From the NCBI GenBank assembly GCA_023392635.1, contig JAEVYS010000127.1:1-13939 (forward strand): 13,939 nt of DNA. The letters are read 5' to 3'. The notes under the pieces are model-generated. The model saw nothing but the letters and a program-made list of their open reading frames with translations. It had not been told where the DNA came from and made no database searches. Position 1 is the stretch's first letter; each line of letters begins with the position of its first letter. Shown piece after piece: positions 6,127 to 12,768 of the stretch. This stretch comes from Actinomycetes bacterium. Its GTDB lineage: Bacteria; Actinomycetota; Actinomycetes; Propionibacteriales; Propionibacteriaceae. The translations under genes were made by a program, and so were the position numbers.

Positions 6127-7536
6127 CTAGCGGCTGACCACGTACCAGAGCGGTCCGGCCACCAGCCCCAGCGCCAGGCTGACGGCCGACGCGAGGATGG
6201 CCGTCCGCGCCGTGACGCGCCGCAGGACGGCCTCGGAGGTCACCGCCGAGTCGCCGGGCTCTCGGTACACGGGAACGATCCAGCGCAGGTAGTAGAAGAG
6301 GCTGAGCACACTGTTGACGAACACGACGACGGCGAGCCAGGCGTACTCGCCGTCCCAGGCGGCGGTCGCGGTGGTGAGCTTGCCGACGAACACCGCCGTC
6401 GGCGGGGTGCCCACCAGGCCGAGGAGGGCGACCAGCAGGGCCGCGGCGAGCCCCGGCCGCCGGTAGGCCAGGCCCCGGAAGTCGGTGAGGTCGCGGTGCT
6501 CCGGAAGGGCGGCGGTGACCGCGAACGCGGCGATGTTCGTCACCGTGTAGCCGGCCAGGTACAGCAGCAGCGACGGCAGTGCCAGGTCGCTTCGTCCAAT
6601 GGCCACGATGGGCACGAGCAGGAACCCGACCTGGCTGACGGTGGACCAGCCGAGCAGCCGGCGTGGGTCCGATTGCCAGTAGGCGGCCAGGTTTCCCAGG
6701 GTCATGCTGACGGCTGCCACGACAGCCACCGCGACCGCCCAGGACACGGAGGTGGGAAGGACGCCGGCGAGTCGGAAGACGGCGATCAGCGCGCCGATCT
6801 TCGGAACGGTGGTCAGGAACGTCGCCGCGGTGGCGGAGGTGCCCTGCGCGGCGTCGGGCACCCAGAAATGCGCGGGTACGCCGCCGGCCTTGAACATCAG
6901 CCCTGCGAGGAGAGCCACCGCAGCGACCGCGACCGCCCCGCGGGGCATGTCCGGCAGGCGCTGCGAAAGTTCGGGATAGGTGGTGGTGCCGGACAGGCCG
7001 GTCAGCACGGTGACGCCCAGCAGGAGCAGGATCCCGAACAAGGCTCCCAACAGGTACGTCTTCAGCGCGGCTTCGGCGCCGGCAGCGGTGTGGGCAAGAC
7101 CGATCAGCGCGTAGAGCGGGATGCTGGCGAGCAGGAACCCGACGGCGAGGGCGAGCAGGTCGTTCGCCCCGGCCAGCAGCACCGCGCCGGCGGTGGAGAA
7201 CAGGAGCAGGCTGTAGGTTTCGCTCTCCCGCGCGGTACCGGAGATCTCGTCGGCCGCGATCGCCAGGATGAGCAGGGTGCCGGACGCCGCGAGGATGCGG
7301 GCGATCCCGGTGGCCGTGTCGACGGCGAACGAGTTGTCAAAGGCGCTCGTCGCCGGCTCGCCCAACTGGATCGCGGCGACGACGATCGTGGCGACGAGCA
7401 CGACGGCGGTGAAGATCCGGATGATCCACTGCCGGTGGCGGGGGACGAAGGAACCGCCGATCAGAGCGGCGAGGGCGCCGCCGGCGAGCAGCATCTCGGG
7501 GACCAGCAGCAGCGGTCGCATCATCTCCGTTTCCAC
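6127..7536 (-). CDS. nuoN: Complex I subunit N (antiporter-like membrane subunit)
   Basis: The product is 469 residues, close to the usual length, and hydrophobic throughout, with about 14 helices. It forms one of the proton channels of the complex I membrane arm. Visible family features are FKAGGVPAHFWVPDAAQG (Lys216), TTVPKIGAL (Lys246), GTPPTAVFVGKL (Lys386) and AEAALKTYLLGALFG. The usual TM5 Glu of the G-x-E-x-x-S-x-P-x-Y signature is absent: the protein reads GFLLASIPLY (133-142), with Leu135 at the Glu place. The GTG at 7536 lies 3 bases past the nuoM stop; ATG codons at 7524 or 7521 (after GGAG) are alternatives. It is the last gene of the minus-strand operon, and no obvious hairpin terminator follows. 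Confidence -1.
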   Translation of the reverse strand: METEMMRPLLLVPEMLLAGGALAALIGGSFVPRHRQWIIRIFTAVVLVATIVVAAIQLGEPATSAFDNSFAVDTATGIARILAASGTLLILAIAADEISGTARESETYSLLLFSTAGAVLLAGANDLLALAVGFLLASIPLYALIGLAHTAAGAEAALKTYLLGALFGILLLLGVTVLTGLSGTTTYPELSQRLPDMPRGAVAVAAVALLAGLMFKAGGVPAHFWVPDAAQGTSATAATFLTTVPKIGALIAVFRLAGVLPTSVSWAVAVAVVAAVSMTLGNLAAYWQSDPRRLLGWSTVSQVGFLLVPIVAIGRSDLALPSLLLYLAGYTVTNIAAFAVTAALPEHRDLTDFRGLAYRRPGLAAALLVALLGLVGTPPTAVFVGKLTTATAAWDGEYAWLAVVVFVNSVLSLFYYLRWIVPVYREPGDSAVTSEAVLRRVTARTAILASAVSLALGLVAGPLWYVVSR

Positions 7537-7539
7537 CGG

Positions 7540-9030
7540 TCACCGCCCGAGCAGGCCGACGACGGCGTGGGCTGCCGGTTCGATGACGTCGAGCAGCGGG
7601 CGCGGCAGCACCCCAATCAGCAGGGACAGCAGCAGCAGCGGCCCGACCGACCAGAGTTCGCGGGCGCGCAGGTCGGTGAACCCGATGGACCTGCCGGTGG
7701 TGTCGCCGGTGAAGACGCGTTGCAGCGCGCGGAGGAACAGCGCCGCGGTGATCAGGATGCCGAGCACGGCGACGGCGGTGACCGGTGCCGCGGCGACGCT
7801 GCCGGTGAAGATCTGGAACTCGGCGATGAAGCCGGAGAAGGCGGGCAGGCCGAGGGAGGCGAACGCACCCACGGCGAACAGCGCGGCGAAGGTCGGCGCG
7901 GGCGCGCCGAGCCCGCCGAAGTCACGCATGTCGTAGGTGCCGGCGCGGTCCCGCAGGACGCCGGCGAGCAGGAACAGCGCCGCGGTGATCAGGCCGTGGC
8001 TGACCATCTGGGTGACCGCCCCGACGACCGCCACGCCGCGAGCCTGGGCGGTGTCGGCGGCGACCAGGCCGGCCACGCCGACGGCGAGGACGATGTAGCC
8101 CATGTGGTTGACCGACGTGTACGCGATCATGCGTTTGACGTTGGACTGGGCCAGCGCGACGAGCGCCCCGTAGAGCACCGACACGACGCCGACGACGACG
8201 ACCACCCAGGCCCACGCCCTCCACGCCTGCGGGAGCATCGGCATGGCGATGCGGACGAAGCCGTAGGTGCCCATCTTCAGCAGCACCCCGGCGAGGACCG
8301 CCGAGCCGACGGCCGGTGCGTCGGTGTGTGCCGGCGGCAGCCAGGTGTGGAAGGGCACGGTCGGCGTCTTCACCGCCAGACCGAGCAGGATCGCCGCCAG
8401 CACCAGCCCACCCGCGACCGGCCGGCCCTGCAACGGCGGCGTGGCGACGAGTTCCGGCATGTCGAACGTGTGCGGGGCGGCAGCGACGTACAGGCCGATG
8501 AACCCAACCAGCAACGCGAGGGAGCCGAGGAAGGTGTAGAGGAAGAACTTCAGCGCCGAGTGTGCCCGGTTGCCATGGCCCCAGCCGGCGATGACAAAGT
8601 ACATGCCGACGATGGACAGATCGAAGAAGACGAAGAACAGGACCAGGTCGGCGGCGACGAACAGACCGAGGCTGACGCTCTGCAGGAACAGAAACAGCGC
8701 CGCCTGCCCTCGGGGCCGGTGTCGCTCGTGCAGTGCGTACACCGCGCAGGCCAGGAAGATCACGGCGGTCATCACCACCAGCGGCAGCGAGAGCCCGTCC
8801 ACACCGATGTGGTAGCTGCTGTTCACGCCGGGAATCCACGCCGCCCGCTCGGCGAAGGCGAGCTCACCGGTCGGCGGGGTGTGGTAACGCCACCAGACGA
8901 CGGCGATCAACGCGAGATCGACGGCGGTCACGGCGATCCAGGTCCAGCGCGCCGCGGTGTCTCCCAGCCGCGGCAGCGCGACCAGTGCCACCGCTGCGAA
9001 CAGGGGAAGGAAGACAATCACGCTGAGCAC
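7540..9030 (-). CDS. nuoM: Complex I subunit M (antiporter-like membrane subunit)
   Basis: The product is 496 residues, the normal length, with about 14 transmembrane helices. Proton-channel residues are well kept: Lys221 in AVKTPTVPFHTWLPPAH, Lys252 in LLKMGTYGFVRIAMP, and Glu404 in SGFIAEFQIFTG. At the TM5 position where most NuoM have Glu (FxWE...PMY), this one has Asp137 (VFFDLSIVGMYFVIAGWGH), and the following Pro is Gly. I chose GTG 9030: it is 4 bases after the nuoL stop, follows GGGGTGA by about 5 bases, and gives the family N-terminus LSVIVFLPLF. The frame extends further upstream to 9063 but that part overlaps nuoL. Its job is proton pumping, coupled to quinone reduction in the rest of the complex. 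Confidence -1.
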   Translation of the reverse strand: MLSVIVFLPLFAAVALVALPRLGDTAARWTWIAVTAVDLALIAVVWWRYHTPPTGELAFAERAAWIPGVNSSYHIGVDGLSLPLVVMTAVIFLACAVYALHERHRPRGQAALFLFLQSVSLGLFVAADLVLFFVFFDLSIVGMYFVIAGWGHGNRAHSALKFFLYTFLGSLALLVGFIGLYVAAAPHTFDMPELVATPPLQGRPVAGGLVLAAILLGLAVKTPTVPFHTWLPPAHTDAPAVGSAVLAGVLLKMGTYGFVRIAMPMLPQAWRAWAWVVVVVGVVSVLYGALVALAQSNVKRMIAYTSVNHMGYIVLAVGVAGLVAADTAQARGVAVVGAVTQMVSHGLITAALFLLAGVLRDRAGTYDMRDFGGLGAPAPTFAALFAVGAFASLGLPAFSGFIAEFQIFTGSVAAAPVTAVAVLGILITAALFLRALQRVFTGDTTGRSIGFTDLRARELWSVGPLLLLSLLIGVLPRPLLDVIEPAAHAVVGLLGR

Positions 9031-9034
9031 GGGT

Positions 9035-10975
9035 TCACCCCAACACCACGAGGACGACGACACCGACGAGGAGCACCACGACGGCCTGTAGGTAGTACTG
9101 GTAGAGCTGTCCGGTCTGCGGCCGGCGCGCGAACTGCCCGAGCCGGCGCATCCCGGCGGCGAACGCCTCCACCGCCCCGTCGAGCCACCGGTCGTCGGCC
9201 CGGCCGGCCCGAGCGGCCATCCGTAGCGTCCGGGCCGAGGCGAATTCGACGCCCCGGTCGAGGACCCGGTCGTCGAACGAGCCGGCCCGGCGGGACAGGC
9301 TCAGCACCGTGCGCGCCAGGGCTACCGCGGCCCGGTCCAAGACCCGGTCGTCGAAACGGGCCAACGCCTCGGCGCAGCGCAGCGTCGGTCGGACGACCAG
9401 GACTCGTGCTGCGGGCTCCAGCCCGAGCCAGTGCAGCGCCCAGCGCGGCTCGGGGATCGGGCGGCGGGCGACCGCCAGGACGACGACCAGTGCGATCACC
9501 GCCGACACCCCAAGCTCCGGCAGCGACACGTGGAACTTCTCCGGCTGCCCGACGGTCCGCGCGACCGTGGCGCCGACCGGTGGCAGAGCCAGCAGGCCAG
9601 CGAACCCCGCACCGATCGCGAGCGCGACCAGCGGCGCCTGCTGTAGGACGCCGACCCGCCTGGTGGCCGTCTCCTCCTCGTCCCGGTGGGCGTCGACGTC
9701 GGCCTGCTGGTCGGGGGGGACCCGCCGCCAGATGACCACCAGCACCTTCCCCGCGTAGGCGGCGGAGAGCGCCGACGCGGCCAACCCCACCGCGTAGAGC
9801 CACGGCGACTGCTCGAGGGCCGCCGCGAGGACCTCGTCCTTGGTCGCCCACAGCGACAGCGGCGCCATCCCCGCGAGCGCGAGCGCACCGACGGTTGCCG
9901 TCCACCCGACCCACGGCCACCGAGCGACGACCCCGCGCAGCCCGGCGAGCTGCTTGGTGCCCAGCGCCGTCAGCCAAGCTCCGGCCGCGAGGAAGAGCAA
10001 GGCCTTGGTGGCGGCGTGCGCGATCAGGTGCGTCGCGCCGCCCGCGATCCCGCCGGCCCCGGCGGCTAGCACCACGAAACCAAGCTGGGCGGAGGTGGAG
10101 GCGGCGAGGAGTTGCTTGAGGTCCCGCTGGGCGACCGCCACCGCCCCCAGCAGGAGCGCCGTCACCGCTCCGGCCCACATGGTGGCCGGGCCCGCCCACC
10201 CGGTCGTGGCCAGCAGCGGCTCGACGCGCAGCAGCAGGTAACCGCCCATGGCGACCATGGCCGCGGAGTGCAGCAGCGCGCTGACCGGGCTCGGGCCGGC
10301 CATCGCCCGAGAAAGCCAGAACGAGAAGGGCAGTTGCGCGGCCTTGCCCAGCGCGGCGATGAGCATCCCGGCGGCGATGAGGTGCCGCCAGCCGGGGCTG
10401 CTGTCGGGCAAATCGCGCAACGCCAGACCGGCGCCGCCCGCGAGGGCCGCGCCGGCGGCGAGGTAGAGGCCCAGGTCGGCGGCGCGCGTGGTGACGAACG
10501 CGGTCAGGCCTGCGGACACCCGGTCGGAGTCGCGCCACCAGAACCCAATCAGGGCGTACGAGGCGGCGCCCATGATCTCCCAGGCGAACAGCAGGGTGGG
10601 CAGCGTCGCCGCGGTGGCGGTGAGCGCGACGGAGGCGGCGAAGAGCAGCATCAGGCCGTGGAAGCGGGCCCGGGAGCGGCGGATCTCCCCTGCTGCGGCG
10701 AGTAGCACGAGCAGGGTGACCACCGTCAACATCGGCAGCACCAGGGCGGCGAGCCCGTCGACGGCGAGCGCGAACTCGGTGCCGGCGAGGAACGGCGCCG
10801 CCACCCGCGGCCGGGCCACCCCGACCACCGCCGACAGGGCCACCGACCCGGTGGCAACGGTGAGCGCGACGGGTGCCGCGAGCCGGTCAGCCCGCCGGTC
10901 GAACGCGAGCAACGCGCCGACGCCAGCCGGTAGGGCCACCAGTGACCAGAGCGCCGCCTGCGCAAGCCCGTTCAT
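9035..10975 (-). CDS. nuoL: Complex I subunit L (subunit-5 family) with expanded lateral-helix repeats
   Basis: The product is 646 residues, slightly long for the family. Conserved channel residues are Glu133 (FAWEIMGAASY), Lys211 (ALGKAAQLPF), His236 (VSALLHSAAMV), His320/Lys324 (HAATKALLFL) and Lys379 (WATKDEVL). The motif after Lys211 reads SFWLSRAMAGPSP where ordinary NuoL has HxWLPDAMxGPTP, placing it with the divergent subunit-5 type of actinobacteria. Residues 541-618 are three tandem 26-residue repeats, before a final transmembrane helix (about 629-645). This is the place of the long lateral helix that runs along the membrane arm. The ATG at 10975 overlaps the nuoK stop (ATGA), so translation is coupled; there is no clear ribosome site of its own. 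Confidence -1.
   Translation of the reverse strand: MNGLAQAALWSLVALPAGVGALLAFDRRADRLAAPVALTVATGSVALSAVVGVARPRVAAPFLAGTEFALAVDGLAALVLPMLTVVTLLVLLAAAGEIRRSRARFHGLMLLFAASVALTATAATLPTLLFAWEIMGAASYALIGFWWRDSDRVSAGLTAFVTTRAADLGLYLAAGAALAGGAGLALRDLPDSSPGWRHLIAAGMLIAALGKAAQLPFSFWLSRAMAGPSPVSALLHSAAMVAMGGYLLLRVEPLLATTGWAGPATMWAGAVTALLLGAVAVAQRDLKQLLAASTSAQLGFVVLAAGAGGIAGGATHLIAHAATKALLFLAAGAWLTALGTKQLAGLRGVVARWPWVGWTATVGALALAGMAPLSLWATKDEVLAAALEQSPWLYAVGLAASALSAAYAGKVLVVIWRRVPPDQQADVDAHRDEEETATRRVGVLQQAPLVALAIGAGFAGLLALPPVGATVARTVGQPEKFHVSLPELGVSAVIALVVVLAVARRPIPEPRWALHWLGLEPAARVLVVRPTLRCAEALARFDDRVLDRAAVALARTVLSLSRRAGSFDDRVLDRGVEFASARTLRMAARAGRADDRWLDGAVEAFAAGMRRLGQFARRPQTGQLYQYYLQAVVVLLVGVVVLVVLG
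9122..9355 (-). repeat. Three tandem 26-codon repeats inside nuoL
   Basis: Units begin with FDDRVLD (residue 541), FDDRVLD (567) and ADDRWLD (593), each followed by a helical Ala/Arg-rich stretch. The period is exactly 26 residues (78 bp). At DNA level the first two share GACCCGGTCGTCGAA on the plus strand (9341-9355 and 9263-9277), so the expansion may be fairly recent or kept by selection. Confidence -1.
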
Positions 10976-11274
10976 CGGGACAGGTCCGCGGCCATGTCGG
11001 TCATGTCGGTGCGGCGTACCCGGTGCAGGTGGGTGGCCACGGCGAAGCCCATCGCCATCTCGACGGTCATCGCCGTGATGATGACCAGCAGCAGGACCTG
11101 CCCGGACGGGTGCGGGGCGAGGAACCACCAGAATCCGGCGCCGGCCAGGATGAGACCGTTGAGCATCAGCTCCAGCCCCATCATCACCATGACGACGACC
11201 TGCTGGGACAGGGCGCCGTAGAGGCCGACGCTGAACAGCGCGGCCGCGACGAGCAGCACGGTCTGCAGGGTCAT
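10972..11274 (-). CDS. nuoK: Complex I subunit K
   Basis: The product is 100 residues, the normal size, with three transmembrane helices (about 4-22, 26-48 and 58-80). The two buried glutamates of the proton pathway are in place: Glu35 in GLELMLNGLILAG and Glu72 in ITAMTVEMAMGFAVA. The family start SVGLYGALSQ is clear. The C-terminal tail (81-100, HLHRVRRTDMTDMAADLSR) is somewhat longer and more polar than usual. The ATG at 11274 overlaps the nuoJ stop (ATGA), with GGAGG about 11 bases upstream. It bridges NuoJ and the antiporter-like subunits in the membrane arm. Confidence -1.
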   Translation of the reverse strand: MTLQTVLLVAAALFSVGLYGALSQQVVVMVMMGLELMLNGLILAGAGFWWFLAPHPSGQVLLLVIITAMTVEMAMGFAVATHLHRVRRTDMTDMAADLSR

Positions 11275-11834
11275 CGGCCGACCCCTCCGGGCTGCGGGTC
11301 GTCGGCCGGTCGCCGGCGCAGGTCGTCGCCGAACCGGTCGTAGCGGGTCCGGTGGGCGGCGAGGACCACGCCGGCGACGATGGTCACCGCCATGACCGCC
11401 CCAACGCCGGTCATGACCAGCATCTTCGGACCCATCAATTCCTCCCCCAACGCCTCGGTGACGTCGACGGGCGGGGCACCGCGCCGCGTGGGCCACGGCA
11501 CGAGCAGCACCCCGGCGGCCAGCAGGACGAACACGCCGATGGACACCGCCAGGGCGTGCCGGTTGTCGTGGACCATGCTCATCGGCATCAGCGCCGGGTT
11601 CATGCCCATGAACATGACCATGTAGACCGCCATGACGGCCATCTCCATGACCATCATCAGGATCGTCACCACCCCGACGTAGTTCTGCTGCATCAGCAGC
11701 ACCTGCAGACCGACGGCGATGAACGACACGGCGAGCGCGTAGCTGGCGCGGGCCATCGAGTCGACGACGAACACCGCAGCGCCGGCGAGCACGGCGACAA
11801 CCGCCAGGGCCCAGAACACGACGTGGGTGACCAC
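11271..11834 (-). CDS. nuoJ: Complex I subunit J with Met-rich transmembrane helix
   Basis: The product is 187 residues, normal for the family, with five predicted helices. The family signature around YVGVVTIL (52-59) corresponds to the Y-x-G-A-I-x-V-L of standard NuoJ, the site of the helix that changes shape during turnover. Directly after it, residues 60-87 contain 12 Met in 28 positions, including YMVMFMGMNPALMPMSM. The C-terminal tail (161-187) is basic and Pro-rich. Start GTG 11834 follows GGAGGGG (about 7 bases) and lies 1 base after the nuoH stop. The next upstream gene is nuoH, so the nuoI normally found between them is absent here. Confidence -1.
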   Translation of the reverse strand: MVTHVVFWALAVVAVLAGAAVFVVDSMARASYALAVSFIAVGLQVLLMQQNYVGVVTILMMVMEMAVMAVYMVMFMGMNPALMPMSMVHDNRHALAVSIGVFVLLAAGVLLVPWPTRRGAPPVDVTEALGEELMGPKMLVMTGVGAVMAVTIVAGVVLAAHRTRYDRFGDDLRRRPADDPQPGGVGR

Positions 11835-11835
11835 C

Positions 11836-12768
11836 TCAGCCCCTCCCTACGGCGACGACCGCGACGACCAGGTCCTGCAGCAGCACCGCGGGCAGCAGCA
11901 CGATCCACCCGACCTCCATGAACACGTCCGGTCGTACCGCGGGCAGGCGGCGGCGCAGCCACACCAATGCGGCCAGCAGGGCAAGGGTCTTGATCAGCAC
12001 CCAGGCCCAGTCGGGCAGCAGCGGGCCGGCGCCGCCGCCGAGGAACATCGGCACCGCGAACGCGGCCCCGGCGGCGAGCAGCGCGTACCGGCCACCCTGA
12101 AACAGCAGCCGGTCGACGCCGGACAGTTCGGCGGTCACACCGCCGGCCACGTCGGCGCCGAGGGCCGGGGAGAAGGGTCCCCAGACGGCGATCGCGAGGA
12201 CGCCCAGGCAGAAGACGAGGAAGGCCACCGGCATCCAGACGACGAACCAGAGGCCCTGCTGGGCGGCGGCGATCGTCCCGACGTTCAGGCTCGACGCACC
12301 TACTGCGGGTGCCACGAGCGCGAACATCAGCGGCAGTTCGTAGGCCAGGCCGTGGGCGAGGAACCGGTAACCGCCGATCAGGGAGTGGGCCGAGTTGGCA
12401 CCCCAGCCGGTCAGCCACACGAACGCCCACGCCAGAACGTCCATGGCGTTGAACCAGATCACCCCCACATCGAGGTTGAACAGCGTCCACCGCCCCAGCG
12501 GCACCACCGTGATGATCATCAACGCCATGAACAGCAGTCCCGCCCCGCCGATACGCCACAGCAGGCTGTCCCCCGCTACCGTGGTCCGCCGCCGCTGGCG
12601 CATCAGCCGGGCCACCTCACCGAACGGCTGACTCAGCCCTGAGGAGCTTGCGCCGGATGCCCATGAGGCCAGGAACCCGTCAAAGGCGGCGGCCGCGGCC
12701 GCCAACAGTCCGAGCAGTGCTGCGGCGGCCAGCGCCCAGCCGGCGGGGAGCACGGTGACGTCAGGCAT
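11836..12768 (-). CDS. nuoH: Divergent complex I subunit H / hydrogenase-4 subunit-C-like
   Basis: The product is 310 residues, a little short, with about eight transmembrane helices. It is recognised by position before nuoJ and by QPFGEVARLM (47-56), GWGANSAHSLIGGYRFLAHGL (121-141, matching the GWASNSKYALLGALRAxAQ segment), YELPL (143-147) and PF...VAGGVTAELSG (198-217). It anchors the quinone-binding module to the membrane arm. Two strongly conserved regions are degenerate: the GPNRVGP loop after helix 1 is replaced by ASGASSSG, and the acidic loop PFDLPEAExEL reads PFSPALGADV. ATG 12768 overlaps the preceding stop by 8 bases and follows GAGGTG. HyfC/HycD-type membrane subunits are the main alternative name. 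Confidence -1.
   Translation of the reverse strand: MPDVTVLPAGWALAAAALLGLLAAAAAAFDGFLASWASGASSSGLSQPFGEVARLMRQRRRTTVAGDSLLWRIGGAGLLFMALMIITVVPLGRWTLFNLDVGVIWFNAMDVLAWAFVWLTGWGANSAHSLIGGYRFLAHGLAYELPLMFALVAPAVGASSLNVGTIAAAQQGLWFVVWMPVAFLVFCLGVLAIAVWGPFSPALGADVAGGVTAELSGVDRLLFQGGRYALLAAGAAFAVPMFLGGGAGPLLPDWAWVLIKTLALLAALVWLRRRLPAVRPDVFMEVGWIVLLPAVLLQDLVVAVVAVGRG

Noticed and set aside
6085..9735. A 1216-codon open frame on the plus strand antisense to nuoN, nuoM and part of nuoL
   Set aside because: Its translation is low-complexity Arg/Gly/Asp/Gln-rich with no domain or ribosome site. It is a frame shadow of GC-rich genes on the other strand, whose products have clear complex I motifs.
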